Shown: positions 26,806-36,584, numbered from the stretch's first letter. The stretch is 37,394 nucleotides of DNA from Flavobacteriaceae bacterium (GCA_002694465.1 NZMG01000012.1:11037-48430), one strand, 5' to 3'. Translations and numbers: made by a program. Notes: generated by a model not told the origin, from the sequence alone.

Positions 26806-27623
26806 AAACGTTAAAATACAGATCTCGAGGAAACGAAGTGTATACTTTAGAAGAACTATTATTAGAATTAGGTTATCAAGTAGTGGTTTCTAATTTCTTC
26901 GGAAAAGACACCGATGTTGCCGTTAAGGATTTCCAATCGAAAAATAATTTGGTAGTAGACGGTGTTGTCGGCCCAAAAACCTGGTCGAAACTCATCGAAA
27001 AGCAACAACAACTCACCCTTTTTAACGATAAGTTTTTATCTGAAAAAGATTTACAAGATTTTGCTACTAAATTCAATCTAGAATTGGCAGCCGTAAAAGC
27101 CGTAAATGAAATTGAAAGTAGCGGAAAAGGATTCTTAATAGACGGAAGGCCCAGAATTCTCTTTGAAGGGCACATCTTTTGGAAACAATTAAAAAATAAG
27201 GGGCTTGACCCAAATCAATTTGTTACAGATAGAAGTAAAAACATACTGTATGCAAAGTGGACAAAAGTATTTTATGAAGGTGGTAAACAAGAATACGACC
27301 GTCTTGAAAAAGCGGCAGGATTAAGTGATGACGACCGTGTACACGATGCAGCCTATGAGTCGGCGTCGTATGGTTCTTTTCAAATTATGGGGTTTCATTG
27401 GAAAAGTTTAGGCTACCCCAGCGTAGATAGTTTTGTGGCACATATGTACACTCACGAAAAAGCACATTTGGAAGCCTTCGGAAAGTTTTGCGAAGCCAAT
27501 AACCTAATGAAGCATTTACGTTCCAAAAGCTGGGCTGCGTTTGCCAAAGGCTATAATGGTTCTGGATATAAACAAAATAAATACGACACTAAACTTGAAG
27601 CTGCCTACAATAAATATAAATAG
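26802..27623 (+). CDS. N-acetylmuramidase with N-terminal peptidoglycan-binding domain
   Basis: A 273-aa lysozyme-like enzyme. Residues about 5-67 are a PG_binding_1 domain (LEELLLELGYQV, FFGKDTDVAVKDFQ, VDGVVGPKTWSKL). The rest matches the N-acetylmuramidase (DUF3380) family: VKAVNEIESSGKGF with a likely catalytic Glu at E105, RPRILFEGHIFWK, DAAYESASYGSFQIMGF, and FAKGYNGSGYKQNKYDTKL. It would cut the glycan strand of peptidoglycan. There is no signal peptide, so it must cross the inner membrane by injection or after membrane damage, like a phage endolysin. It overlaps the patatin gene by 4 bases (ATGA) and abuts the ATPase gene. Confidence 0.9.
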   Translation: MKTLKYRSRGNEVYTLEELLLELGYQVVVSNFFGKDTDVAVKDFQSKNNLVVDGVVGPKTWSKLIEKQQQLTLFNDKFLSEKDLQDFATKFNLELAAVKAVNEIESSGKGFLIDGRPRILFEGHIFWKQLKNKGLDPNQFVTDRSKNILYAKWTKVFYEGGKQEYDRLEKAAGLSDDDRVHDAAYESASYGSFQIMGFHWKSLGYPSVDSFVAHMYTHEKAHLEAFGKFCEANNLMKHLRSKSWAAFAKGYNGSGYKQNKYDTKLEAAYNKYK

Positions 27624-28949
27624 ATGGAAACCCTACATAAAGATTTGGATATTGCTTTTTCGTATTTAAGAGAAGTTATTTCATGGCGAATTAAAAACAT
27701 GGAAGGTTCTTTTAAGGAGGATTGTCCTACCATTTCCAATAATCATTTGGGTGACTCCTTACCGGCAAAATTTATAAAAGAACATCACCTTTCACACGAA
27801 GAAAGCGTTGTTTTGTTATTGGCATTGGTACCGCATTTACTACCCGATTTTCTATTGGAAGTTGTTGCAGATGAGTTCCCAAATGGCACCGATTTTCCAG
27901 TATTTGGTGGTGTAAAAGGGAAAAATCATCGTGGCATATTACCTACGGGCGAAACTATACAGTTTTTGTTGGGCGGAAGCAATTTGGCGGAACGTATTGA
28001 TTGTATTCAACTATTTAATGAAGAACATCTATTTCATACAAAAGAAATTTTATATCTCGATAAAGTACCCGACGGAGAGCCTTTAATGAGTGGAAAATTG
28101 GTGTTATTTAGCGATACCGTTCACTTATTGACTACTGGCGTAGTGCCGCCACCAAAGTTAAGTACCGACTTCCCCGCCGAAAAATTGGAAACGCCTTTAA
28201 CTTGGGAAGATTTAATATTGAATGACAAAACAAAACGACATATTGAAGAGCTTGAAATTTGGTTAATGCACCACCAACAATTGATGGAAGATTGGAATAT
28301 GAAACATCGGCTTAAAGCTGGGTATCGCGCCTTGTTTTATGGTCCTCCAGGTACTGGAAAAACACTTACTGCAAGCCTGTTGGGAAAATATACCGAAAAG
28401 CCTGTGTACCGCATTGACCTTTCTACCGTCGTTTCAAAATATATTGGGGAGACTGAAAAACATCTTTCCAATTTATTTGACCGTGCTGCTAATAAAGATT
28501 GGATTCTCTTTTTTGATGAAGCCGATGCCATTTTTGGAAAGCGGACCAATGTGCGCGATGCACATGATAAATATGCCAACCAAGAAGTGTCGTATTTGTT
28601 GCAGCGTGTAGAATCGCATCCCGGATTGGTGATTTTGGCATCCAACTTTAAAGATAATATTGATGAAGCTTTTACTCGAAGATTTCAATCCCTCTGCCCT
28701 TTTGAATTACCTGGCGAAAAGGAACGTAAGGAAATATGGTTAAAAAATATGCCAGCACAACTGCAATTTAGTGAAGATGTTGATCTCGACTCTATTGCCC
28801 GAAAATATGATTTAACTGGCTCCAATATTGTGAACATTATCCAGTATTGCAGTTTGCAAGTGCTACATCAAAAAAGCAACATACTCACCCGCATATTATT
28901 AATGGAAGGGATTAAACGGGAGTATTTAAAGGAGGATCGGATTTTTTAA
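27624..28949 (+). CDS. eCIS AAA+ ATPase (Afp15/Pvc15-like)
   Basis: A 441-aa AAA+ protein. The N-terminal ~200 residues form the adaptor part seen in the Afp15 family; Walker A is GPPGTGKT at 240-247, Walker B is ILFFDEAD with D298-E299, and the second region of homology reads ASNFKDNIDEAFTRRFQ with the arginine finger. Afp15-type ATPases are universal in eCIS clusters and are proposed to load cargo or help assembly. It starts directly after the muramidase stop (TAG then ATG) and is the last gene before the terminator. Confidence 0.93.
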   Translation: METLHKDLDIAFSYLREVISWRIKNMEGSFKEDCPTISNNHLGDSLPAKFIKEHHLSHEESVVLLLALVPHLLPDFLLEVVADEFPNGTDFPVFGGVKGKNHRGILPTGETIQFLLGGSNLAERIDCIQLFNEEHLFHTKEILYLDKVPDGEPLMSGKLVLFSDTVHLLTTGVVPPPKLSTDFPAEKLETPLTWEDLILNDKTKRHIEELEIWLMHHQQLMEDWNMKHRLKAGYRALFYGPPGTGKTLTASLLGKYTEKPVYRIDLSTVVSKYIGETEKHLSNLFDRAANKDWILFFDEADAIFGKRTNVRDAHDKYANQEVSYLLQRVESHPGLVILASNFKDNIDEAFTRRFQSLCPFELPGEKERKEIWLKNMPAQLQFSEDVDLDSIARKYDLTGSNIVNIIQYCSLQVLHQKSNILTRILLMEGIKREYLKEDRIF

Positions 28950-28953
28950 TAAA

Positions 28954-28981
28954 AAAAGGGACACTTTTCAGCATCCCTTTT
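28954..28981. terminator. Bidirectional terminator between convergent genes
   Basis: AAAAGGGA at 28954-28961 pairs with TCCCTTTT at 28974-28981 around a 12-base loop. The A run at 28951-28957 supplies a U-tract for leftward transcripts, and TTTT serves rightward ones. It lies between the end of the injection operon (28949) and the end of the convergent M16 gene (28999). Confidence 0.7.
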
Positions 28982-28998
28982 CAATATTTAAAAATTAA

Positions 28999-31860
28999 CT
29001 ACTGTTTTACATTTTCCATTTTTACTTCTTCCCCATCCTTATCTACCAGCATGACTTCGTCAAAGCCCATCTTTTTAAATTGTGGGTATTGCGTAGTGGC
29101 ATCACCTACCACCAAATATGCCATTTTAGACTCGTCCAGGTATTTATTGGCAAGTTGCTTATGTTGCTCCAAGGTCATATTTTTAATCACCGCTTCCTCG
29201 TCTTCAATATAGTTAGGGGAAAGTCCGTAATTACTCATTTCCTGTAACATTCCCAATAAAGAGAATTGGGTTTCAAATCGGCGAGCGTTGGATTTAATCA
29301 ATGCATTTTTAGTGAAGTTTAAATCTTCTTCCGAGATTCCTTCTTTATACTTCGCTATTTCTTCTTTAAAAATCTTTACCGATTCTCCCGTGGTATTGGT
29401 ACGCACACTAGAGGACGCTGTAAAAGTTCCGGGTACTTTTCCACCGCTAAAACCAGTTCGAGCACCGTAAGTATATCCTTTTTCTTCACGGAGGATAAGG
29501 TTTACATTTCCGCTAAAAGAACCACCTAACTTGTAATTCATCACCTCTGCAGGATAAAAATCTTTATCATTACGAGATAATCCCACATAACCAATATTAA
29601 TGACCGATTGCTTGGCATTAGGAATATCCACAAAATACAAGGAAGACTTATCTCTGTTATTTGCTATTGGATATTCTGGAATGGTTACTTCCTTAGCCGC
29701 CCAGCCTTCTTCAATTCCTTTTAAATTGGCAAGTGCTTTTTCTTTATTGATTTTACCCACTACATGGAATTTTGAAATAGAAGGTGAAAAATTCTTGTTG
29801 TAGAATGCTTTTAAGTCCTCCATATTGATAGCCGCTACCGATTCCTCAGTACCAATAGATGGATAGCTAAAAATATGATCTTCACCATAAAGTAACTTAT
29901 TGTATACATTATTTGCAACGGTATTTGGATCTGCCGCAGATCGCTTAATTTGGTTAATGGTAGCCGTTTTAATACGTGCAAATTCTTCTTCGTCCCAACG
30001 AGGCTCTAATAGAATTTCCTTCACCAAATCCATTGTTTTATCAAAATTACGCGTTAACGTATTTCCTTGAATAACAATAGACTCGTTGGAAGTATACATA
30101 CTAATACTAGCACCCAACATTTCAATTTCTTCTTCTAACTGCTCTGGCGTTTTGGTAGCAGTACCTTCCATCATAATATCGGTCATTAAATTGGCAACAC
30201 CATTTTTATTTTTGTCATCGAGTAAATGTCCACCGTCTATGACTAGGCTGAAGTTTACTGTGGGAATTTCATTTTGCTCAATTCCATAGACTTTAAGTCC
30301 ATTAGCTAATTCAGCATTCCAACTTGAAGGAATATTTAATTCTGGTGCTGGACCTTGTACTGGCTCTACAGAACGATCAAAATTAGAAGGTGTTTTTGCA
30401 ATTTCTTCCTCTTTGTCTTCAATTACTTTCTCCACATTCTCTTTAATTTCTTCCTCTACCACTGGGGCTTTTTCAGAATTTTCAGCAATAAGAGTCATTT
30501 GCCCCTTTGGTACAAAACTGGTCATCACAAAAGGCTTGTCTTTAATGTATGTGTTGTACACACGCAATACATCTTCCTTGGTTACTTTTTTAATGTTTTC
30601 GATATCCTGCTCGATAAACCCAGGGTCACCTGCAAACACATTATACTGACACAACTGAAATGACTTCCCTAACACACTACTAATCCCGTTGTAAAACTGT
30701 GTTTCAAGCCCAGCCTTTATCCGTTCCACATCACGGTCCGTGACTCCTTCTTTTTCAAAAAGGGCAAAAGATTCAAAAATGGCACTTTCCACATTGTCTA
30801 AATCCACTCCGTCATTGGCGGTAATACGAATATGAAATTCACCTGCAATTTGTTGTGTATTACTATATGCGGATGTTCTTGATGTAAGTTCTTTCTCTTT
30901 CACCAACACTTTATACATAGGAGCTTTTTTTCCGCTGGAAAGAATTTCGGCAAGAAAATCTAATGCATACGCATCGTCTGTATATTGTTCAACCGTCGCC
31001 CAAACCATATTCAATTGTGGCGCTTGTGCAAAATTATCTTCGTGATAAAAACGCTTTGTTTCAGCAATTGTAACAGGTTGTGGCTTTAATGGCTCCACTT
31101 CTTGACGTCTTTTAATTTCGCCAAAATACTTTTCAATCATGGCTTTGGCTTCTTCCGTTTCAAAGTCACCTGCTAACACCAAGGTAGCATTGTTAGGCCC
31201 GTAGAAACGATCATAAAACTCTTTAACATCTTCTACGGTGGCGTTTTGCAAATCGACTAACTCCCCTATCACCTGCCAGTTGTAAGGATGCCCTTCTGGA
31301 TAGATGTTTTTGTCCAACACCCAATTGGTGTGACCGTAAGGATTGTTGTCTACACGTTGTCTTTTTTCGTTTTGAACCACTTCTTGCTGGTTGTAAAAAG
31401 CAGATTCGGTTACGGTATTGATTAAATACCCCATGCGATCACTTTCTAGCCACATTACCATTTCCATGGCGTTCTTCGGAACTACTTCGTAATAAATGGT
31501 TCCGTCTTTCCACGTTCCACCATTTAAAGTTCCTCCGGCATCTTGAATTTTTTTAAAGAATTGGTCTTGACCCACATTTTCAGATTCCTGAAAAAGCATA
31601 TGCTCAAATAGGTGTGCAAATCCGGTGCGGCCCGTTTTTTCACGATTAGACCCAACACCATATTGAATGGCAAGAGAAACTATAGGATCACTTTTATCTT
31701 GATGTAATATTACATCCAACCCATTGGCTAATTCATATTTTTCGAAATCGATAGAGAGTTTTGCTGTTTCTTCTGGAACTTCGTTCCCTTTTTTGCAGGC
31801 TACAAATAGGAGTCCAACAAAAAGAAAAAGCAGTGCTTTTTGTACGTTTTTAAATTTCAT
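28999..31860 (-). CDS. M16 (insulinase/pitrilysin) zinc protease lipoprotein
   Basis: A 953-aa two-domain M16 peptidase. The N-terminus is a lipoprotein signal with lipobox LFVAC (C22), so the mature protein should sit in the cell envelope. The inverted zinc motif HLFEH is at 83-87, with the distal zinc ligand in EVVQNEKRQRV (about E165). A charged Glu/Lys-rich linker (VEKVIEDKEEEIAK) joins the two halves. The second half (from about residue 510, IPSSWNAELANGLKVYGIEQ) has VANLMTDIMMEG where the zinc motif would be, so it is the non-catalytic partner domain. It is convergent with the injection operon and appears unrelated to it. Confidence 0.93.
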   Translation of the reverse strand: MKFKNVQKALLFLFVGLLFVACKKGNEVPEETAKLSIDFEKYELANGLDVILHQDKSDPIVSLAIQYGVGSNREKTGRTGFAHLFEHMLFQESENVGQDQFFKKIQDAGGTLNGGTWKDGTIYYEVVPKNAMEMVMWLESDRMGYLINTVTESAFYNQQEVVQNEKRQRVDNNPYGHTNWVLDKNIYPEGHPYNWQVIGELVDLQNATVEDVKEFYDRFYGPNNATLVLAGDFETEEAKAMIEKYFGEIKRRQEVEPLKPQPVTIAETKRFYHEDNFAQAPQLNMVWATVEQYTDDAYALDFLAEILSSGKKAPMYKVLVKEKELTSRTSAYSNTQQIAGEFHIRITANDGVDLDNVESAIFESFALFEKEGVTDRDVERIKAGLETQFYNGISSVLGKSFQLCQYNVFAGDPGFIEQDIENIKKVTKEDVLRVYNTYIKDKPFVMTSFVPKGQMTLIAENSEKAPVVEEEIKENVEKVIEDKEEEIAKTPSNFDRSVEPVQGPAPELNIPSSWNAELANGLKVYGIEQNEIPTVNFSLVIDGGHLLDDKNKNGVANLMTDIMMEGTATKTPEQLEEEIEMLGASISMYTSNESIVIQGNTLTRNFDKTMDLVKEILLEPRWDEEEFARIKTATINQIKRSAADPNTVANNVYNKLLYGEDHIFSYPSIGTEESVAAINMEDLKAFYNKNFSPSISKFHVVGKINKEKALANLKGIEEGWAAKEVTIPEYPIANNRDKSSLYFVDIPNAKQSVINIGYVGLSRNDKDFYPAEVMNYKLGGSFSGNVNLILREEKGYTYGARTGFSGGKVPGTFTASSSVRTNTTGESVKIFKEEIAKYKEGISEEDLNFTKNALIKSNARRFETQFSLLGMLQEMSNYGLSPNYIEDEEAVIKNMTLEQHKQLANKYLDESKMAYLVVGDATTQYPQFKKMGFDEVMLVDKDGEEVKMENVKQ

Positions 31861-32014
31861 TTTTTTGATTGTTTAATTGGCATTAAATATACTATCCATA
31901 CAACGACGATTCCCTTAAAATAGTGTTAAATAGATATGTAGAATTAACAACTGACCTTTATCATATTTTTTGAGTTTTGATTTTCTCAATTTAGAGCAAG
32001 CAAAATTTGAAAGT

Positions 32015-33880
32015 ATGGGTGAACAAAAAGTAAGCTTGCAAAGGAATAGGAAAACGCAAACCCAGTTTGTTGAGCATTTATTACAGGATATTGAGGCTCT
32101 CGAATATATGCTGGAACATAATATGTTTGAATCTGGAATTACCCGTATTGGTGCAGAGCAAGAATTTTGTTTGGTAACAAAAGATTGGCGCCCTGCAAAT
32201 AATGCAGATCCTATTCTTGAGGAAATAAACGACCCCCATTTTACTACAGAATTAGCAAAATACAATTTAGAAATTAATCTTGATCCAGTAGAATTAAAAA
32301 AAGATTGTTTTCAGGTAATGAGAAATGAGCTTGAAAGCCTATTAGGTAAAGCAAATGTTGCGGCAAAGAAGAACAATTCTAAAGTAGTACTTACTGGAAT
32401 TTTACCCACCATAACACAAACACACTTAAAGTTAGATTATATAACCGAAAGACCACGATATCTTGCTCTTAACGAACGATTAATGGCGCAGCGTGGTTCT
32501 CATTTTCATTTAAATTTAATGGGAGTAGATGAGTTAAGCATCCAACACGATTCGGTTTTATTTGAAGCCTGTAATACCAGTTTCCAGTTACATCTTCAAA
32601 TAGATCCAGATGACTTTATTTCAAGTTTTAATTGGGCACAAGCTATTGCTGGCCCAGTACTATCGGTTTGTACCAATTCGCCCCTATTGTTAGGAAGAGA
32701 ATTATGGAGCGAAACCCGAATTGCACTCTTTAAACAAAGTATTGATACCCGTCATACCACATTAGCACTTAAAGATCAAATGCCACGAGTATCCTTTGGA
32801 AGTCATTGGGCAACAGGAAGTATTGTTGACATTTACAAAGAGAATATTGCACAATACAAATCGGTTTTAGCACAGGAAATAGATGAAAATTCTATGGAAG
32901 AGGTTAAAAAAGGAAACATCCCAAAACTTAAGGCGCTTAGTCTTCATAATGGCACGTTGTATCCTTGGAATAGAGCCTGCTATGGCGTGGGAGGAGGAAA
33001 GCCGCATTTACGTATAGAAAACAGATATATTCCTGCAGGACCTTCGGTATTGGATGAAATGGCAAATTTTGTTTTTTGGGTGGGACTTATGAAAGGACGT
33101 CCAAAAAAATTTGATAATATGTCTAAAGTCATGGATTTTAGAGACGCAAAATCAAATTTCATTAAAGCCGCCCGTTACGGAAGTGAGGCCTTGCTACGTT
33201 GGGAGGGAAAAGAGTATACTGCCAATGACCTAATTGAAACAGTACTTCTTCCTATAGCAAAAAAGGGATTACTTGATAGTAATATCAATAGTGATTCAAT
33301 TGATTTCTATTTAAAAATTATACGGGACAGAATTTCTTTAAAAGGAGGTTCAAAATGGATGATTTCCAACCTTAGAGCATTAAAAGAAAAACAAAAAACC
33401 GATCAAGCTCTTAGGTTAATTACCCGATATACCTATAAAAATCAGAAAAAAGGAATTCCAGTTTCTCAATGGAAAAATATTCCCACAAAAGTTCGTTTAA
33501 AAGATTTTACCCCATGGGTGGGTCATGTAATGACTACGCGTTTATTTACAGTAAAAGAATACGATTTAGCTTCTTTGGCAACTAGTATTATGGAATGGAA
33601 AAACATTCATCATATGCCTGTAGAAAATGGAAACGGTAAGCTTTGTGGTTTGCTTACTTGGACCCATGTTAAAAAAATGAAATCGAAAAAGATGGATAAA
33701 AACGTCACGGTTAAAGATATTATGGTTGACAAAGTTATTACTACAACTCCTACCACTTCTATTGAAAAAGCCATAACGGTAATGAAAGAGAACCTCATTG
33801 GATGTTTGCCTGTAATACAACATGAAGAACTCATAGGAATTGTAACAATTAAAGATGTCCTTGTTTTTGACCATGAATAA
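32015..33880 (+). CDS. GCS2-family carboxylate-amine ligase with C-terminal CBS pair
   Basis: A 621-aa protein from the ATG at 32015; an in-frame TTG at 31970 would add 15 residues with no support. The main body matches the glutamate-cysteine ligase GCS2 type: ITRIGAEQEFCLV at about 44-56, LEINLDPVEL, AQRGSHFHLNLMGV, FQLHLQIDPDDF and GGGKPHLRIENRYIPAGPS. The C-terminal ~120 residues form two CBS domains (HVMTTRLFTVKEYD near 503 and DIMVDKVITTTPTTSIEKAI near 568), which may sense an adenine nucleotide. It overlaps the following zinc hydrolase gene. The true substrate is unknown. Confidence 0.85.
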   Translation: MGEQKVSLQRNRKTQTQFVEHLLQDIEALEYMLEHNMFESGITRIGAEQEFCLVTKDWRPANNADPILEEINDPHFTTELAKYNLEINLDPVELKKDCFQVMRNELESLLGKANVAAKKNNSKVVLTGILPTITQTHLKLDYITERPRYLALNERLMAQRGSHFHLNLMGVDELSIQHDSVLFEACNTSFQLHLQIDPDDFISSFNWAQAIAGPVLSVCTNSPLLLGRELWSETRIALFKQSIDTRHTTLALKDQMPRVSFGSHWATGSIVDIYKENIAQYKSVLAQEIDENSMEEVKKGNIPKLKALSLHNGTLYPWNRACYGVGGGKPHLRIENRYIPAGPSVLDEMANFVFWVGLMKGRPKKFDNMSKVMDFRDAKSNFIKAARYGSEALLRWEGKEYTANDLIETVLLPIAKKGLLDSNINSDSIDFYLKIIRDRISLKGGSKWMISNLRALKEKQKTDQALRLITRYTYKNQKKGIPVSQWKNIPTKVRLKDFTPWVGHVMTTRLFTVKEYDLASLATSIMEWKNIHHMPVENGNGKLCGLLTWTHVKKMKSKKMDKNVTVKDIMVDKVITTTPTTSIEKAITVMKENLIGCLPVIQHEELIGIVTIKDVLVFDHE

Positions 33881-35075
33881 CACCCAAACAGAACAAGTTC
33901 ATACCAAAAATAGATTTAAAAGAATTATTGGAACTTTTAAAGGAAATAACTCAGGTCCTACCCTAGTCTTCATTGGAGGTATTCATGGGAACGAATCTAG
34001 TGGCGTTTTAGCTCTTGAGAGGGTGCTAGAGTCTTTACAAGGAAAAGAAGCAGAATTCTCTGGAAAAATAATTGCATTGGCTGGAAATCTAAAAGCCTTA
34101 CAGCATAAAGTACGTTTTATTTCAACAGATTTAAATCGACTATTTACAATTGATAAAGTAAATGAAATTAGAACAGGAAAACAACAAACCCTTGAGGATG
34201 AAAAAGAGCAAATTTCACTTCTAAAAGAATTGGATCGGATTATCCTTACCGAAAAAGAGCCTCTATATTTCTTCGATTTACACACCACATCTAGTAAAAC
34301 AGAACCTTTCTTAACCATAAATGACACCCTATTAAACAGAAGTTTTACAAAAAACTACCCCTTACCTATAGTTTTGGGAATTGAAGAATACTTAGAGGGA
34401 CCACTCCTTAGTTATATAAATGAGTTGGGCTATGTTGCCTTTGGTTTTGAAGCAGGCCAGCATACTTCAAAAAAAGCATTAGCAAACCATATTTCCTTTA
34501 TTTATGTATCCTTCATGATTGCAGGATCCTTCTCTGAAAGTGATAAGAACTGCAAGTTACACTTCTATAAACTACTGAAAGCTACTATTCAAAAAGATAA
34601 GTTCTACGAGATTATTTATCGGTTTAAAATTGAGGAAAAAGCTAGTTTTAAGATGCATGCTGGTTTTGAAAATTTCCAAAAATTTGATAAAAACAGGGTT
34701 TTGGCTGAAAATAATTATCAGGAAATTTATAGCCCGTATTCTGGTTCGATTTTTATGCCATTATATCAAGGAAAAGGGAATGACGGATTTTTTGTCATTA
34801 GAAAAATTCCCAAGGTATTTTTAACCCTTTCAAAATGGCTTCGAAATGTAAAGTTAGATCACTTATTGGTATTACTTCCTGGAGTAAATTGGCAAAATAA
34901 AAATAAAGAGGCGATGGTAATCAATCTTACCGTAGCTCGTTTTTTTACAAAGCAATTTTTTCATCTATTAGGCTATCGAAGTAAACGAAAGGATAGTAAA
35001 CAACTAATAATGAAAAATCGCGAACGAGCTTCAAAAACGGAGATGTACAAATCATCACGATGGTTCAATAAGTGA
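33873..35075 (+). CDS. AstE/AspA-type zinc hydrolase (succinylglutamate desuccinylase/aspartoacylase family)
   Basis: A 400-aa M14-like amidohydrolase. The zinc site is visible as GGIHGNESSG (H38, E41) and FDLHTTSS (H137), with the DLNR motif in FISTDLNRLF between them. These enzymes cleave N-acyl amino acids. I prefer the ATG at 33873, which overlaps the stop of the GCS2-type gene by 8 bases, to the more upstream ATG at 33855. Coupling to the ligase gene suggests the pair handles the same amide compound, made by one and cut by the other; that is inference. Confidence 0.85.
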   Translation: MNNTQTEQVHTKNRFKRIIGTFKGNNSGPTLVFIGGIHGNESSGVLALERVLESLQGKEAEFSGKIIALAGNLKALQHKVRFISTDLNRLFTIDKVNEIRTGKQQTLEDEKEQISLLKELDRIILTEKEPLYFFDLHTTSSKTEPFLTINDTLLNRSFTKNYPLPIVLGIEEYLEGPLLSYINELGYVAFGFEAGQHTSKKALANHISFIYVSFMIAGSFSESDKNCKLHFYKLLKATIQKDKFYEIIYRFKIEEKASFKMHAGFENFQKFDKNRVLAENNYQEIYSPYSGSIFMPLYQGKGNDGFFVIRKIPKVFLTLSKWLRNVKLDHLLVLLPGVNWQNKNKEAMVINLTVARFFTKQFFHLLGYRSKRKDSKQLIMKNRERASKTEMYKSSRWFNK

Positions 35076-35150
35076 TTGAAATTTAAGTATTTATACGTAT
35101 TTGTTTTCGACTTGGTCAAATTTAACTTGGTTCCGTTAAAACAACCAAAT

Positions 35151-36584
35151 ATGAAAACTTCAATCAAAAACCTGTTCACGTCTATTTTACTAACCTTAGG
35201 CTTACTTTTTTCTATTTCGGCCTGTAAAGAAAAAGAAAATAAAAAAGAACCGGTTGCCTATGAAGAGGCAACCGTTAATAGTACTTGTAATTGTGAAACG
35301 AGTTGGTTCCCTCACGATCAAACCCCTGCTCCTGAAGAAGGAAAGGGCAGTCCGTTTGATACTACCAGTACGACCAACTGTATTTTTCACCAATGGTCTT
35401 GGCAAAAATTTTTGTATTTAACGAAACCTAGTGGCAACGGTAAACCCGTCTTTCTTAATGATTTAATACAGGTAGATAGTAAAATGGAGACCGTCATGCA
35501 GCAAGCCGGTGCCAGTCTGGTGCTAACCGATACAGCACAAGCCGGGTCACAAGGTGTTTTAAGAAGCAATCCTACCTTAAGTGCAAGCAAAAAAGAACAA
35601 ACTGTTTTCTATGGAATTTTTATCGATTCTACCATGCAAGCTGCCGCAAAACAATATAATATTGAACTCTTAAATGGTTCGCTTAAACCAAACAATTCAT
35701 CAGCATTCCCTGTGGGGTCATTAGAAGTAAAATCTTCTTGGATAACAACCGCAAGTATTCCAGAGGCACAGTTAAGTGGGTATTACGTAACTGAAGCTGC
35801 CATTCTTCAAAAAGATGGTTCTTATAATAATACTTCGGTAGCATTATTAGGGATGCATGTAGTAGGAGTTGTTGAAAACCATCCCGAGTTTATTTGGGCT
35901 ACGTTTGAGCATAACGATATGACTCCAATTATGGATTGGAATACTCTTACAGCATCTTCAGAAAGTGATTTATTGTTTTTTGGAAAAGGAACAGCTACGA
36001 ATCTGGATGGTATTACTTGGACAGGAAAAACTCCAAAAACACCCAATCAAAACTATACACTATATCAATATGGAGTGCCAAAAATAAAAGGAAATGGATT
36101 TATGAGTACCAGTCAACAGGAGCCTGAAAATTTCGACAACATCACTAGTATCAATGCTTGTGTGGCAAGCAGCTTAAACGATGTTTGGAACAATTATTTT
36201 TACAATGGTTCCCTTTGGATTAATATGGATGGCAAAACGCCACAAGAACAAGTTGCACTTTTAATTTCGCTTAGCGGAAACCTTGCCAACTCTGCTCCTG
36301 GTGACGATACTAGAGGCTCTGTTAATGCCGCCAATAGTACTATGGAAACCTATGTGCAAACAGGGGGGAAATCGTTAGATAGTATCTCGGTAACCAATTT
36401 AGTAAGCTGTTTTAGTTGCCACAATGCCGAAAACTTTAGTAGTGGAAAGCCTGTTTCTCCGCTCTATATTAGCCATATTTTTAATGGATATATCCAATCC
36501 AGTCAAGGAAAAACACTGAATGAGATTAATACAATGAAAGTGAATGAGTTTAAAAACTTAATGATTGAGAAAAGTAAGGATTAA
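35151..36584 (+). CDS. Lipoprotein with CxxCH haem-binding motif
   Basis: A 477-aa protein from the ATG at 35151; an in-frame TTG at 35076 lies directly after the previous stop and would spoil the signal peptide. The signal is a classic lipoprotein leader (LLTLGLLFSISAC, C25), so it should be envelope-anchored. CFSCH at 420-424 is a single c-type haem site near the C-terminus, with YISHIFNGYI after it. Other conserved-looking parts are CNCETSWFP, HQWSWQKFLYLTKP and FIWATFEHNDMTP. I know no enzyme name for it; a mono-haem lipoprotein of unknown function. Confidence 0.8.
   Translation: MKTSIKNLFTSILLTLGLLFSISACKEKENKKEPVAYEEATVNSTCNCETSWFPHDQTPAPEEGKGSPFDTTSTTNCIFHQWSWQKFLYLTKPSGNGKPVFLNDLIQVDSKMETVMQQAGASLVLTDTAQAGSQGVLRSNPTLSASKKEQTVFYGIFIDSTMQAAAKQYNIELLNGSLKPNNSSAFPVGSLEVKSSWITTASIPEAQLSGYYVTEAAILQKDGSYNNTSVALLGMHVVGVVENHPEFIWATFEHNDMTPIMDWNTLTASSESDLLFFGKGTATNLDGITWTGKTPKTPNQNYTLYQYGVPKIKGNGFMSTSQQEPENFDNITSINACVASSLNDVWNNYFYNGSLWINMDGKTPQEQVALLISLSGNLANSAPGDDTRGSVNAANSTMETYVQTGGKSLDSISVTNLVSCFSCHNAENFSSGKPVSPLYISHIFNGYIQSSQGKTLNEINTMKVNEFKNLMIEKSKD

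Noticed and set aside
324..28949. Type VI secretion system
   Set aside because: No TssJ, TssL or TssM-like membrane complex and no ClpV; the AAA+ protein is of the Afp15 type, and DUF4157 cargo is present.
324..28949. Prophage
   Set aside because: No capsid, portal, terminase, integrase or replication genes; the muramidase alone is not enough.
35076..35150. TTG start extending the haem lipoprotein by 25 residues
   Set aside because: The extension would place residues before a clean lipoprotein signal peptide that begins at the ATG at 35151.
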